DNA of 64,000 nt from an uncultured Clostridia bacterium (GTDB lineage Bacteria; Bacillota; Clostridia; Christensenellales; Borkfalkiaceae), in the NCBI GenBank assembly GCA_934271265.1, contig CAKQRE010000022.1:1-64000 (forward strand), written 5' to 3'. The notes below the pieces were generated by a model. It saw only the letters and a list, made by a program, of their open reading frames with translations, ran no database searches and was not told the DNA's origin. Shown here piece by piece: positions 33,526 to 43,303 of the stretch. A program made the position numbers and the translations under genes. The first letter of the stretch is position 1; each line of letters begins with the position of its first letter.

Positions 33526-34010
33526 AACTCCCCTCCGGCAGCTTTATATTCTTCGATCACTTTCGGTACGGAATCCACCGTCATTTTCGGATATACCTTT
33601 CCGTTGATCGAGACCGCCGGCGCAATGCCGCAGGCACCGATGCAACGAAGGGCGTCGAGGGTAAACAGTCCGTCTTCCGTCGTTTCGCCGGGTTTGATGC
33701 CGAGTATTTCCGAAAACTTATCGATCACCTGTTGCGCGCCTTTCACATAACAAGCCGTGCCGAGACAGCACCCGATCACGTATTTTCCCTTCGGCATGAG
33801 CGAGAAGAAAGAATAAAAAGTAACTACGCCGTAAATTTCCGCGACGGAGATACCCGTTCTCGACGATACGATCTCCTGCACCTCGAGCGGGATATACCCG
33901 TATTCTTTCTGTACGTCGCTTAAAATCATCATCAGCGGCGTTTTTTCATCAACGTATCTGTCACAGATCTCGTTGATTTTAGCGACTGCCGCTTCGCTTA
34001 AATGAGACAT
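33522..34010 (-). CDS. hydC: Hydrogenase NuoE-like [2Fe-2S] subunit (HydC)
   Basis: 162 residues from ATG 34010 (GAGGAAG upstream; the frame extends to 34100 but without a ribosome site). A thioredoxin-fold [2Fe-2S] protein with ligands in CLGTACYVKG and CIGACG, the NuoE pattern. First gene of hydCBA, overlapping hydB. It transfers electrons between the flavin and the hydrogenase clusters. Confidence 0.92.
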   Translation of the reverse strand: MSHLSEAAVAKINEICDRYVDEKTPLMMILSDVQKEYGYIPLEVQEIVSSRTGISVAEIYGVVTFYSFFSLMPKGKYVIGCCLGTACYVKGAQQVIDKFSEILGIKPGETTEDGLFTLDALRCIGACGIAPAVSINGKVYPKMTVDSVPKVIEEYKAAGGEL

Positions 34011-34124
34011 TTTCTTCCTCCCGGTAAGATATATTTTGTGTAGCGGGAAACGCCGACCGGTAATCCGTAATACCCTTGTCCGGCGAATCCGATATCTCAA
34101 TATTTATATAGCTACATATCATTT

Positions 34125-34153
34125 ATTATACATCACTTCTTTCCCGTTGTCAA
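34125..34153 (-). promoter_or_regulatory. Promoter of the hydCBA operon
   Basis: Minus strand TTGACA (34153-34148), 17-nt spacer, TATAAT (34130-34125), a consensus promoter with a leader of about 110 nt. No clear Rex site was found. Confidence 0.8.
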
Positions 34154-34252
34154 TAGAGAAACGCAAATTTTAAGGAATTATTTTATTTTTTCTTTTTCTC
34201 TCCCCTGTTCTTTCATTCCCGCCGCGCACGCTCCCGTTTCCGCAGTACCGCG

Positions 34253-34303
34253 TAAAAAAACGAGAGAAAACGAAGGCTCCGAAACCGCCTCGTTTTTCTC
34301 CCG
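34253..34303 (-). terminator. Terminator of the diguanylate cyclase gene
   Basis: Minus strand GGGAGAAAAACGAGGC and GCCTTCGTTTTCTCTC form a long imperfect stem with a 9-nt loop, then CGTTTTTTT. Confidence 0.8.
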
Positions 34304-34330
34304 TTGCTTTTTTGTTTGATGAAATGTGCC

Positions 34331-34345
34331 GTTCAGCGACTTATA
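34331..34345 (+). repeat. Dispersed motif, one-mismatch copy (intergenic)
   Basis: GTTCAGCGACTTATA, directly after the diguanylate cyclase stop and before its terminator. Confidence 0.45.
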
Positions 34346-34350
34346 GAGGT

Positions 34351-35529
34351 TTATTCCGCCTCGCACGATCCCTCTGCCGCAGCGCGGATCTCCCAGCTTG
34401 CCGCATCGCGGAAGGTCACGCAATTCCTGCCGTTGTTTTTCGATTCGTAAAGAGCCCGGTCGCACGCCGTAAAAAGTTCCGAGGAACGGAATTCCGTTCC
34501 TTTCGGCAGAAAGATCCCGCCGACGCTGACCGTCGCTCCTATCCGGCTTTCGTCTTCGCCCGGAATGTGCACCGACGAAAGCGTTGTCCGCAGGGTTTCG
34601 CATACGGCGAGCCCCTCTTCCTTTCCGCAGCCGGGCAGAAAAGCAATAAACTCCTCTCCTCCCCACCGGCAGTACAGTGCGGTTTCCGGAAAAACGTTTT
34701 CCATTTCTTCCGCATGGCGGATCAGCACGCAATCTCCCGCGGCGTGCCCGTAGGTATCGTTCAGATTTTTGAAAAAATCGATATCCCAGAGCATCATAAC
34801 GCTGTCTCCGTCCGTCAACCGCCCGTTGTATTTTCTCGCGATCTTGCGATTGAACCAATAGCGATTTTTCAACCCCGTCAAGGCGTCCGTTTCCGATATT
34901 TCCTTCATTTTGTTTTTCACGGAAACAAGCTCCGCCTGCGTTTTCGAACGCACGTCTTCAAACCAGTACCCGATCAGGAAAAACACGGCGTATATAATCA
35001 GAAAACGAATGCGAAATTCGGCAGGATAATCGAACAACAGCAGTTTTTCGCCGAACGGGAACCAGAATAATAACACGAGGACGACAAACATGGTGGCGCA
35101 CATTGCCGAACCCCTTGCCCTGCCGAGCAACGCGATGCCGCTTGTCGGCAGAAATAAAAGCCACATTGCGGAGACGCTGGAAACGCCGCCCGTCAGAAGT
35201 ATATAGATAAACAACGCGGTCGTAGAAACGCCGAACAGAAGGTTATGCCGCGTTTTCACGCACCTCGTCGCAATAAGCCAGCAAACGTTTACCGCCGAAC
35301 AGCCCGCATAGATTAAGCAGACGATCGACATTATTTCTTTTCCGCCGACGGCATTCAATATCGCCATTATCAGCGAGACGCACGCCATCACGAGCGAAAC
35401 GACAAGCAACTGAAAATAATTACGATAAGAATCGTTCACCATTTTTTGTTGCAGTTTTCTTTCTCTCCCGTATCTCAGATCTTTTTTCTCCATAACTCCC
35501 CTTTTCGCTTTTATGAATTTTGCCCGCAT
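34351..35529 (-). CDS. Membrane diguanylate cyclase (GGDEF domain)
   Basis: 392 residues. About six membrane segments (38-210, starting FQLLVVSLVMACVSL), a short coiled coil, then a GGDEF domain from about 225 (SETDALTGLKNR) with RWGGEEF near 290, the catalytic signature. No RxxD inhibitory site precedes it at the usual spacing, so product feedback may be weak. It makes cyclic di-GMP from two GTP in response to an unknown signal read by the membrane region. GAGG lies 7 nt before the ATG used; an internal ATG at codon 13 (35493) is a second possibility. Stands alone, with a terminator downstream. Confidence 0.88.
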   Translation of the reverse strand: MRAKFIKAKRGVMEKKDLRYGRERKLQQKMVNDSYRNYFQLLVVSLVMACVSLIMAILNAVGGKEIMSIVCLIYAGCSAVNVCWLIATRCVKTRHNLLFGVSTTALFIYILLTGGVSSVSAMWLLFLPTSGIALLGRARGSAMCATMFVVLVLLFWFPFGEKLLLFDYPAEFRIRFLIIYAVFFLIGYWFEDVRSKTQAELVSVKNKMKEISETDALTGLKNRYWFNRKIARKYNGRLTDGDSVMMLWDIDFFKNLNDTYGHAAGDCVLIRHAEEMENVFPETALYCRWGGEEFIAFLPGCGKEEGLAVCETLRTTLSSVHIPGEDESRIGATVSVGGIFLPKGTEFRSSELFTACDRALYESKNNGRNCVTFRDAASWEIRAAAEGSCEAE

Positions 35530-35555
35530 GAATTTGCCTCAGGAAAAGGCACCGG

Positions 35556-36296
35556 TCAGACGTACCGTTCGATTTTGACCGCAAAATTGTTTTTTTTCGT
35601 TTTTCCGAGCGTTTCTCCTACCCTGAATTTCCCGTAACCGCGCGCCGTAACGACCGCGCCCCGTTTCAATTCCTTGTCTCCGCCGCCCGGAACTTTCCCG
35701 TCGACCGAGACGAATTGTTTTTCAAAAAGTTTCTGCCCGTCCGAACGGGATAAATTCCATACGGCGCAGACGAAAACGTCCGTCCGATAGGACGATACGA
35801 TGATTTCCTTTTCTTCCGTCTTCGGAGCAAAACTCTCCGGGATCTCTTCCGCACTTTCCGTAACGACCTGCTCTCTGCCCACCCTGCACAGCTCCCGCTT
35901 TATCGTTTCCGCAGGGATCTCTGTGGTCACGACATAACAAAATTGCCCGTTAACGAATATATCGCCGATCTTCTCCCGCTCGATCCCGAGATTCAGGATC
36001 GCGCCGAGATAATCCCTGTGCGAAAGAGAAGAAGCAAATTTCCCTGCGCGGCAGGAAATTTTCAGAACCGCGATCGGCGGATCTTCGTCATATCCGAGCT
36101 CTTCCTCGTTTCCGAAACGGGCGATCCTTCGTTCGGCAAATTCCGCCCCTCCGTAAAACGATACGTTTTCGCTTCCGCATATCGCCGTCGTTTCCGCCTG
36201 TTCCGACAAAGACAGAAAAGGCGTATACACAAAAATTCCGCGCGCACGGGAACGCTCGTACAACTCCGCGATCCTCTTTTCGAACGATTTTTCCAT
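35556..36296 (-). CDS. YlmH-family S4-domain RNA-binding protein
   Basis: 246 residues. The central region has SHRDYLGAILNLGIEREKIGDI, the YlmH signature. The C-terminal 70 residues are an S4 RNA-binding domain (CAVWNLSRSDGQKLFEKQFVSV, then GAVVTARGYGKFRV). YlmH-type proteins are known to bind ribosomal RNA and act in ribosome quality control and in division-gene regions of Bacillota. Here it is away from the usual divisome cluster and has its own promoter. Confidence 0.85.
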   Translation of the reverse strand: MEKSFEKRIAELYERSRARGIFVYTPFLSLSEQAETTAICGSENVSFYGGAEFAERRIARFGNEEELGYDEDPPIAVLKISCRAGKFASSLSHRDYLGAILNLGIEREKIGDIFVNGQFCYVVTTEIPAETIKRELCRVGREQVVTESAEEIPESFAPKTEEKEIIVSSYRTDVFVCAVWNLSRSDGQKLFEKQFVSVDGKVPGGGDKELKRGAVVTARGYGKFRVGETLGKTKKNNFAVKIERYV

Positions 36297-36325
36297 CTGT
36301 GATTTCCGTAAAGTAATATATACTT

Positions 36326-36354
36326 ATTATATAATACAAAAAAGCGTCTGTCAA
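36326..36354 (-). promoter_or_regulatory. Promoter of the YlmH-like gene
   Basis: Minus strand TTGACA (36354-36349), 17-nt spacer, TATAAT (36331-36326), ending 30 nt before the start. Confidence 0.8.
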
Positions 36355-36476
36355 TTTTTTTGACGCAATTCAATAAATTGTATGAAATATTTATTTCCCC
36401 TCCTGCCTCCTGCGTGACAGATTCTGACAAAATTACGTTACAAATTCGTTTTTTTCGACAACAGGGAAAAAACGAT

Positions 36477-36505
36477 TTGAATTTTACCGCAAAATATGAT
36501 ATAAT
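36477..36505 (+). promoter_or_regulatory. Promoter of the two-component system
   Basis: TTGAAT (36477-36482), 17-nt spacer, TATAAT (36500-36505). The following leader (36506-36556) resembles the left arm of the hairpin at 29669. Confidence 0.75.
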
Positions 36506-36556
36506 AGACTTAGCGTTCGCCATCACCGACTATTTTTACAAAGGGGGCTATTCTAC

Positions 36557-37225
36557 ATGTTTCGTATTCTTATCGCAGAGGACGATTTCGGCACGCGAAA
36601 ACTTATGACGGTCGTTCTGAAAAACGGCGGCTACGACCCGATCGCCGCCGCAGACTGCAAAGAAGCCCTCGCTTTATACGAAAAAGAAAAACCGGACCTT
36701 ATCCTTGCCGACGTGATGATGCCCGACGCCAGCGGGTTCCGCCTGACAGAGGCGATCCGCAAAAGAGACGCAAACATTCCGGTGATCATCGTAACGGCAA
36801 AAAGCTCACAATCGGATAAACGATACGGTTTTCTCGTCGGGGCGGACGATTACATGACGAAACCCGTAGACGAAGAGGAACTTCTCCTTCGCATCAAAGC
36901 TCTGCTGAGAAGAAGCAAAGCGGCATGCGAACAGAAACTCGTTTTCGGGAACCTCATCGTCGATTACCCGGAGAAAAAAGCGGAGATCGACGGAAAAGAC
37001 GCCGACCTTACCCAGAAAGAATTTCTTCTTCTGTTCAAACTGCTCAGTTTTCCCGGAAAAATCTTCACCCGAAACGAACTGATGGAAGAGATCTGGGGCT
37101 CCTCCGAAAAAGACGATCACACCCTGAACGTACATATCCGGAGACTGCGGGAGAAACTGGAACAGGCAAACGGCGTCGAGATCAAATCGGTAAGAGGGCT
37201 CGGATACAAAGCCGTTCGCCTGTAA
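36557..37225 (+). CDS. OmpR-family response regulator
   Basis: 222 residues. Receiver domain 1-120 with acidic pair ED, phospho-Asp in LADVMMPDASGF and Lys in TKPVDEEEL. A winged-helix DNA-binding domain follows (about 128-220: LTQKEFLLLFKLLSFPG, DDHTLNVHIRRLREKLE, VRGLGYKAV). Activated by the sensor kinase encoded 90 nt downstream. The regulon is unknown; neighbours are not obviously linked. AAAGGGGG precedes the ATG. Confidence 0.92.
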   Translation: MFRILIAEDDFGTRKLMTVVLKNGGYDPIAAADCKEALALYEKEKPDLILADVMMPDASGFRLTEAIRKRDANIPVIIVTAKSSQSDKRYGFLVGADDYMTKPVDEEELLLRIKALLRRSKAACEQKLVFGNLIVDYPEKKAEIDGKDADLTQKEFLLLFKLLSFPGKIFTRNELMEEIWGSSEKDDHTLNVHIRRLREKLEQANGVEIKSVRGLGYKAVRL

Positions 37226-37273
37226 TATTCTTTTTTCGGAGCGCAAGAGCCGAGAAATAAGCATAAATATGCC

Positions 37274-37288
37274 TATAAGCCGATTATT
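37274..37288 (-). repeat. Dispersed motif, one-mismatch copy (intergenic)
   Basis: TATAAGCCGATTATT (minus-strand reading AATAATCGGCTTATA), in the short gap between response regulator and kinase. Confidence 0.45.
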
Positions 37289-37314
37289 CCTTAATTTTTC
37301 AGTACGGGGGATCT

Positions 37315-38331
37315 ATGAAAAAGACGATAAAACAAAAGTTTCGTATTTTTAATCTATGCTACGGGGCGCTTTGCTGCGCCGTTTCGGCGGCAGTCGCGCT
37401 GATCGCCGCGACGATCCTTCCCGTAAAAAGCTCACATGCGACCGCCGTGCTTGCGATCCTGTTTTCCTTTGTTCTTTCCGTCGCGGCGGGAACGACCGTT
37501 TTCGCTGCCCGCGCAAGTCGCTCTCGGGCGGAGGAAGAAAAGCTCTTTACCGCGATCGAAAGCATCGTTTCGGGAAACTACGAGATCCGCCTCGGCGAGC
37601 TTTCCTCTTCCTATGAAGACGCGGGAAAAGCAATCGAAAAACTTGCCGAAACGCTGAAGAATGCCGAAAAAGCGAAAGCGGATTTCATCGGCGACTTTTC
37701 GCACGAACTGAAAACGCCTATCGTTTCCATCCGCGGATTTGCCAAAATTCTTGCAAAAGGCAACCTTACGGAAGAGGAAAAACGGGAGTATGCCGACGTG
37801 ATCGCTGCGGAATCGGAACGGCTGATCGGACTTACGACCGACACCCTCCTCATCAACAAACTCGACAACGACGCTTTTGCCGACGCAAACGTTTCGTTTT
37901 CCCTTTCGGAAACTCTTCGCAAATGTATTCTTTTCCTGCAGGAAGAATGGGAACGAAAAGAGATCGACGTCGAAGCGGATTTCGAAGAATTCTTTTATAT
38001 CGGCAACGAGCGGCTGCTGTCTCAGCTTTTTATGAACCTGATCGAAAATGCGGTAAAATATTCCCGCGAAGGAGGAAAGATCGCCGTACGCATTGCGGAA
38101 GACGATAAAAAACTCACCGTAACGATCGCCGATAACGGCATCGGCATGAGCAAGGAAACGCTAAGCCGTATGTACGACAAGTATTTTCGCGGCGATAAAT
38201 CCCGTTCCGTTCCCGGAAACGGGCTCGGGCTTTCCATCGTGAAAAGAATCGCAGACGTGACGGGCGCGGAAGTTTCCGCCGTATCCGCTCTCGGAAAAGG
38301 CACGGAATTTACCGTTATCCTGAAAAAATAA
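37315..38331 (+). CDS. Membrane sensor histidine kinase
   Basis: 338 residues. Two membrane segments (about 15-35 and 42-62) with almost no external loop, a HAMP-like linker, the H-box FSHELKTPIVSIRGFAKIL near 127-145 (His phospho-acceptor), and the HATPase region with N-box LIENAVKYS, DNGIGMS and GNGLGLSIVKRI. The minimal external part suggests it senses a membrane or cytoplasmic signal. Partner of the upstream regulator. Confidence 0.92.
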   Translation: MKKTIKQKFRIFNLCYGALCCAVSAAVALIAATILPVKSSHATAVLAILFSFVLSVAAGTTVFAARASRSRAEEEKLFTAIESIVSGNYEIRLGELSSSYEDAGKAIEKLAETLKNAEKAKADFIGDFSHELKTPIVSIRGFAKILAKGNLTEEEKREYADVIAAESERLIGLTTDTLLINKLDNDAFADANVSFSLSETLRKCILFLQEEWERKEIDVEADFEEFFYIGNERLLSQLFMNLIENAVKYSREGGKIAVRIAEDDKKLTVTIADNGIGMSKETLSRMYDKYFRGDKSRSVPGNGLGLSIVKRIADVTGAEVSAVSALGKGTEFTVILKK

Positions 38332-38387
38332 ATTGATCCGGTCGCAGAACCGCGAACGCGGCGACCATGTCGGAAAGGAGATAAAAC

Positions 38388-39683
38388 ATGAACAGAATCG
38401 TTTGTCCGCATTGCAAAAAAGAATTCGAGCTGGAAGACACCGATTATCTTTCGATCGTCCAGCAGGTCCGCGACGAGGAATTCCGCAAAGCCGTTCGGGA
38501 AAAGGAAAAGCAACTTGCCGACTCGCGCGAAACGGAGATCGAACTTTTGAGAGAGAAAACGAACGGAGAATGGAAAGAAAAGCTCGCCGATAAGGAGAAA
38601 AAGATCGCCGCGCTACAATCCGAACTCACCGCAAACGAAAGCAGATTAAAGCTCGCCGTTTCCGAAGCAACGAAAGAAAAAGACAAAGAAATTTCCGATC
38701 TTCGCTCTTCCCTCATAGAAAAGCAGGCGGAGATCGCAAATAAGGAAACGGAAAAGAAACTCGCCGTGACCGAAGCCGTAACAGACCGCGATAAGATGAT
38801 TAACACCCTGAAAAACTCCTTGGAAAACAGGGAGCAGCAATATGCGCTCGATCGGAACGGTCTGAAACAAAGCTATGAGGAAAAGCTGAAAGCAAAAGAC
38901 GAACAGATCGATTATTATAAAGATATGAAGATCCGTCTTTCCACGAAAATGATCGGGGAATCGCTCGAACAGCACTGCGAAAACGAGTTTAACCGCTTCC
39001 GTGCGACGGGGTTCCCGAACGCTTATTTCGAGAAGGATAACGACGCCTCGAGCGGCAGCAAAGGAGATTTTATTTACCGCGATTTTTCGGACGACAAGGT
39101 GGAGTTTATTTCCGTCATGTTCGAAATGAAAAACGAGTGCGAGGATACCGCGAAAAAACACCGCAACGAAGACTTTTTTAAAGAACTCGATAAAGATCGT
39201 CGCGAGAAAAAGTGCGAATACGCTGTTCTCGTCTCCCTGCTCGAAGCGGATAACGACCTGTATAACGGCGGCATTGTAGACGTTTCTCACCGTTATCCGA
39301 AGATGTACGTTATCCGTCCACAGTTTTTCATTCCCCTGATCACCATTCTGCGCAACGCCGCTTTAAATTCTCTTGCCTACCGCAAAGAGCTGATCATCGC
39401 GCGGGAACAGAATGCGGACATCACGAATTTCGAAAACGATATCAACGACTTCAAGGAAAAATTCAACCGCAATTACCGCATCGCAAGCGAAAAATTTCAG
39501 GACGCGATCAAAGAGATCGATAAAACGATCGACCGGCTGAATAAAATCAAAGAATCCCTGCTCGGTTCCGAAAACAACCTGCGTCTCGCGAACGAAAAGG
39601 CAGAGGATCTCACGATCAAAAAGCTGACGAAAAACAACCCGACGATGGCTGCAAAATTTGCGGAACTGAAATCGGAGAGCTGA
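38388..39683 (+). CDS. DUF2130 protein with long coiled coil
   Basis: 431 residues. N-terminal zinc knuckle [11 protein letters not shown]; residues about 35-185 are a charged coiled coil; about 190-350 are the DUF2130 domain, with SKGDFIYRD and [21 protein letters not shown], reminiscent of restriction-endonuclease-like cores (D...ExK); a second helical coil ends the chain. The family is uncharacterised; similarity to RmuC-type nucleases is a guess from the layout. Good ribosome site (AAGGAG). The kinase gene ends 56 nt upstream, so co-transcription is possible. Confidence 0.8.
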   Translation: MNRIVCPHCKKEFELEDTDYLSIVQQVRDEEFRKAVREKEKQLADSRETEIELLREKTNGEWKEKLADKEKKIAALQSELTANESRLKLAVSEATKEKDKEISDLRSSLIEKQAEIANKETEKKLAVTEAVTDRDKMINTLKNSLENREQQYALDRNGLKQSYEEKLKAKDEQIDYYKDMKIRLSTKMIGESLEQHCENEFNRFRATGFPNAYFEKDNDASSGSKGDFIYRDFSDDKVEFISVMFEMKNECEDTAKKHRNEDFFKELDKDRREKKCEYAVLVSLLEADNDLYNGGIVDVSHRYPKMYVIRPQFFIPLITILRNAALNSLAYRKELIIAREQNADITNFENDINDFKEKFNRNYRIASEKFQDAIKEIDKTIDRLNKIKESLLGSENNLRLANEKAEDLTIKKLTKNNPTMAAKFAELKSES

Positions 39684-39691
39684 CGGGCAGC

Positions 39692-39718
39692 AACCATGCG
39701 ATGATCGCGTGGTTTTTT
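39692..39718 (+). terminator. Terminator of the DUF2130 gene
   Basis: AACCATGCGA/TCGCGTGGTT stem with a T-run. Confidence 0.8.
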
Positions 39719-39723
39719 CTATC

Positions 39724-39753
39724 AAAAAGGACGGTCGCGTGACCGTCCTTTTT
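39724..39753. terminator. Second, bidirectional terminator
   Basis: AAAAAGGACGGTC, loop GCGT, GACCGTCCTTTTT, symmetric, closing also the minus-strand glycan locus. Confidence 0.9.
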
Positions 39754-39818
39754 CGTTGAAGAGTTTCTTTAACGGATATCTCCCGTTTCCTTTCGGCGGG
39801 GCTGTCCGCCGGATCATG

Positions 39819-42167
39819 TCAGAGTTTTATCATAACGGTCATATCGCCCGAGATCAACGCTTTATCGATCGAAACCGACCGTCCGTCGTCCGATATCGGA
39901 AGCGGTTTGCCGTTTGCTTCGGCGGAAACGATCTTCGCGCCGTAACCGACGTATTCGATCGTCAGTTTGTGACCGCAAAACGGCGTGGTGATTGCGGCGT
40001 TTGCGTATTCTTTCGGCACGCACGGCGTTATAACGATATGATCCGGCGTGAAATTAAGACCGAACGTCCACGAATAGATCGCACGCTCTATCATGGCGAC
40101 GCTGCCCGTAAGAAACGAGAAACCCGTTCTTCCGTAAAACGACGACACCAGGTGATAACAGTTCGTGATCGCATACGGCGCGGAGCACGTTTTATCGGGC
40201 GCATGCTTATCCGCGTAAAGCGGCAATGCGTAACCGAGCACGTCCGCTATTTCTTCGTATCTGCCCGCCTTTGCAAGCGCTCTTATCAAAAAGCATTGCG
40301 AGCCGTGATTGTACACGCTTCCGTTCTCGGCAAAGTAAGGCTGAAAATCGCCCGTACCCATTTTGCCGATCCCGTCTATCGTTTTCCCGCCGAGCGGTTC
40401 GGAAAAAAGCTTGTATCCGTCGGAAGTCTTAAGCTTCGCGATCTCATTGAAAATTTCGTTTTCTTTGCCGCGAGCCACTCCGCTTATCACCGCATAAGCG
40501 TTGGTCGGAACGTACACTCTTTCCACACCGTCCTCATCCTTTCCGGAGAACAGCCAGGTATCGTTATCCGTATACACCGCGTTATAAAACCTACCGTTGA
40601 AAGCACAGCCGTTTATTGCGTTTTTCAACTTATAGCCCGCTTTCTCGTATTTTTCTACGTCTTTCGTCCGCCCGATCTTTTTCAGTATTTCGGTCAGATA
40701 GCCGATGCACATCACAAGCTGGCAAGAGACCATCACGCTTTCGCCCCTGCCCTTTTTACCGACCCCGCTCAGGCAATCGAGCCAGTCTCCGCCACGCATT
40801 TTTACAAGCCCGTGAATCCCCAAGGCATCGTCGGACAAAAGGTAATCGATCCCCTTTTTAAGGTGCGTCAGCCCGCTTTCCCGCGTGTCGCTGTCGAAAT
40901 ATGCGTATTCTTTTTCCAGAACGGGATAATCGTCGGTATAAGCAAGATAATCGTAAACGTATTCGGTGAAAAAACACGCCGAATCGACGAACTCCCTCAG
41001 ATCGAACTTCGTTCCGTTGCCGAACGGGACCTGACGAGGATACCAGCCGTCGCTGCGCTGCCCGGAGAAAATCTTTTCGATCACCTCTTTGCACATTTTT
41101 CCGTCGTAACAAAGCATGCCTTCAAAATCGTTCGCCGCGTCTCGTACGCCGCGCATACCCGTCGGCCACCCGCGATCGAGCGAGGATACCCAGTACATTT
41201 CGAGGGGCAGAAAACCGTTTACGAATTTATCGAAATCGGTATCGCCCGTTCTCACCGTTCTCACCGAGAATAACTTATCGTATTTTTTGCGGAGTTTTTC
41301 CTCTTCCGTTTTTTGCGCCCGCATATCGAAGTATTTTTCGGATCTTTCAATATCTTCGTCGATTTTTTCGTCGTTATCGGTTACGGCAAACACCTGCGTA
41401 AACGAATGGCTTTCGCCGCCGCCGAGCGATATCTTTTCCAAAGACGAAACGCATTGTTTGAACGCATAAAGCACGTCTTCGGTTTTTTCGCCTATCCTGT
41501 CCGGAATAACGCTGAAATTTTTGGTCGCGGTCATAAGTCTTTCAAGGCTTAATTCTCTGCTTTCCGACTCGTCGCTTGCTACGATCGTCAGATATCTTCT
41601 TTCTTCCTTTTTGCCCGCAACGCTGTATTTCGTGGTCAGAAACGCGTTTTTATCTTTCAGATATTCCGTTCTCGTGTACCACTCCGGCTTGTCCCACGGA
41701 GCCGTCAATAACTCGTTAAGATAGGGAAACGCACATTTCAGAATGGAATATTCTTTGGTTTCCTTCCCGGTATTTCTTACGGTCACGTTCATCGCAAACC
41801 GTTTGCCCTTTTCGGCAACAAACACTTCCGTTGTCACCTCGGTACTTCCGAAAGTGAGCCTATAGGTCGATTTTTCCGGTAAAAAGTCGATCGTCAGCTC
41901 ATCTGCGCGAAGCACGTCGAAATTATTGAACACCTTTTCACCGTCCGAAAAATACACCTTAACGGGCGATCCGACTTCGCGTTCTTCGCGCTTGAAGACC
42001 GCCTCGCCTACGGGGGGATCGATCTGCGCCGTTACGATGCCGTACTGATCGACCTTAACCAATACTTCGTCGTTCTTATAAATATACTCGTAATTGCCGG
42101 CGTCCGGTAACTTTACGATCCTGTACCCGCCCGGTCTCTTACTGAATTCTCCGTAAATTTCGCTCAT
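39819..42167 (-). CDS. GH94-family glycoside phosphorylase
   Basis: 782 residues, intracellular (no signal peptide). N-terminal beta-sandwich (about 1-270), then an (alpha/alpha)6 barrel: RGWPTGMRGVRDAANDFEGM near 335-354 contains the catalytic Asp region, GDWLDCLSGVGKKGRGESV near 461-480 is the GH94 substrate/phosphate-site segment, and YVPTNAYAVISG and ENGSVYNHGSQCF follow. GH94 enzymes cleave beta-glucosides or chitobiose-type disaccharides with phosphate to give a sugar-1-phosphate. The neighbouring NagA/NagB make an N-acetylhexosamine disaccharide a sensible substrate, but the exact one is not determined by eye. Last gene of the minus-strand locus. Confidence 0.8.
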   Translation of the reverse strand: MSEIYGEFSKRPGGYRIVKLPDAGNYEYIYKNDEVLVKVDQYGIVTAQIDPPVGEAVFKREEREVGSPVKVYFSDGEKVFNNFDVLRADELTIDFLPEKSTYRLTFGSTEVTTEVFVAEKGKRFAMNVTVRNTGKETKEYSILKCAFPYLNELLTAPWDKPEWYTRTEYLKDKNAFLTTKYSVAGKKEERRYLTIVASDESESRELSLERLMTATKNFSVIPDRIGEKTEDVLYAFKQCVSSLEKISLGGGESHSFTQVFAVTDNDEKIDEDIERSEKYFDMRAQKTEEEKLRKKYDKLFSVRTVRTGDTDFDKFVNGFLPLEMYWVSSLDRGWPTGMRGVRDAANDFEGMLCYDGKMCKEVIEKIFSGQRSDGWYPRQVPFGNGTKFDLREFVDSACFFTEYVYDYLAYTDDYPVLEKEYAYFDSDTRESGLTHLKKGIDYLLSDDALGIHGLVKMRGGDWLDCLSGVGKKGRGESVMVSCQLVMCIGYLTEILKKIGRTKDVEKYEKAGYKLKNAINGCAFNGRFYNAVYTDNDTWLFSGKDEDGVERVYVPTNAYAVISGVARGKENEIFNEIAKLKTSDGYKLFSEPLGGKTIDGIGKMGTGDFQPYFAENGSVYNHGSQCFLIRALAKAGRYEEIADVLGYALPLYADKHAPDKTCSAPYAITNCYHLVSSFYGRTGFSFLTGSVAMIERAIYSWTFGLNFTPDHIVITPCVPKEYANAAITTPFCGHKLTIEYVGYGAKIVSAEANGKPLPISDDGRSVSIDKALISGDMTVMIKL

Positions 42168-42205
42168 GAAGCCGCCTTCCTTTTATTTATTTTCAGACGA
42201 TCGCG

Positions 42206-43279
42206 TCAGAATTCGACCGACAACGGGTTTTCGGCATGAAGCGTTTCTATTACGTTAATAACCATCGCGGCGTTTTCCAACGACAGACCGAGTTCTGCGT
42301 TTTCCGTCAGAACGCGATAGACGTTTTCATAGACCGCAGCCGATCCGAGATCGAACGCCGTTCCCTCGTAATCGCCGGACTCTTCATGCATGATCAGTTT
42401 TTCGGAGCAATAAAGCGGGTTTCCGTTCTCATCCTCGAGAAAATGTTCCCGAACGGGTTGCCCCGGGTTTTCCCCGTCGACAACGTATTTAAGATCGTAA
42501 TGCCCCTGCGTGCTTTTGAGCGTTCCTTTCGAACCCTGAATTTTAAGACAATAATTACTGAAAGCGTCGGTAGAATTAATTTCGATATCGACAAGCGGCT
42601 TATCGGGTGCGGTCAAAAGAATTTTCACGTAGTCCTCGGCATCTCCGCTTGTTAAAGCCCTGTCTGCTCTTGAATAAACGACTTTTGTATTTTTATCGAA
42701 ATCAAGGAAACCGAGCCCCATGGCGATCGGATGGGGCCCCGTATTGTATGCGCTTCCGCCCATATATTTCTGAAGGGTCTGCCAGTCCCATCTTCTCGAG
42801 AAAGAATTATAACGGATGCTCACCTGCTTTACGCTTCCGAGAACACCGTCGTTTATCAGTTTCCGAGCGTGCAAATAAAAAGGTGCGGGTTGGGTGTTAT
42901 GGAAAACGGCAAGAACGACGCCCTTTTCCTTTGCCAGTTTTATCAACGTTTCGCATTCATACGTATTTCTCGCAAACGGCTTTTCGGTCAGAACGTTGAA
43001 TCCGTGTTCGATAAGATCTTTCGTGATATCGAAATGCATCTGAGAATAAGATGTGTTCACCACGAGATCGATGTCTTTTACGTCGAACAAGTCGCGATAG
43101 TCCGAAAAAGTTTTACAGCCAGGATAAAGCGTTTCCTCCGCTTGTCTGCGACGGCGTTCGTCGAAATCGACCACGTATCCGACGTCAAAATAAAGGTTTC
43201 GTTCCGAACGGCAATATGCGCCGTGAATGTCCCTTCCGCTTCTGCCCTGTCCGATGATCGCAAGTTTCAGTTTCTTCAT
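42206..43279 (-). CDS. Gfo/Idh/MocA-family NAD(P)-dependent oxidoreductase (1)
   Basis: 357 residues. Rossmann start LAIIGQGRSG (GxGxxG) and catalytic LTEKPFARNTYE with the EKP Lys near residue 99. The C-terminal beta-sheet domain forms the substrate pocket. These enzymes oxidise or reduce hydroxyls in sugars, inositols and 3-keto glycosides. Positioned between nagA and the GH94 gene in the glycan operon. Substrate unknown. Confidence 0.85.
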   Translation of the reverse strand: MKKLKLAIIGQGRSGRDIHGAYCRSERNLYFDVGYVVDFDERRRRQAEETLYPGCKTFSDYRDLFDVKDIDLVVNTSYSQMHFDITKDLIEHGFNVLTEKPFARNTYECETLIKLAKEKGVVLAVFHNTQPAPFYLHARKLINDGVLGSVKQVSIRYNSFSRRWDWQTLQKYMGGSAYNTGPHPIAMGLGFLDFDKNTKVVYSRADRALTSGDAEDYVKILLTAPDKPLVDIEINSTDAFSNYCLKIQGSKGTLKSTQGHYDLKYVVDGENPGQPVREHFLEDENGNPLYCSEKLIMHEESGDYEGTAFDLGSAAVYENVYRVLTENAELGLSLENAAMVINVIETLHAENPLSVEF

Positions 43280-43303
43280 GATAATTCGTCTCCCCGATTT
43301 ATG

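Noticed and set aside
34011..34124. Rex (redox) operator upstream of hydCBA
   Set aside because: No palindrome of the TTGTGAA-N4-TTCACAA type could be found in the leader.
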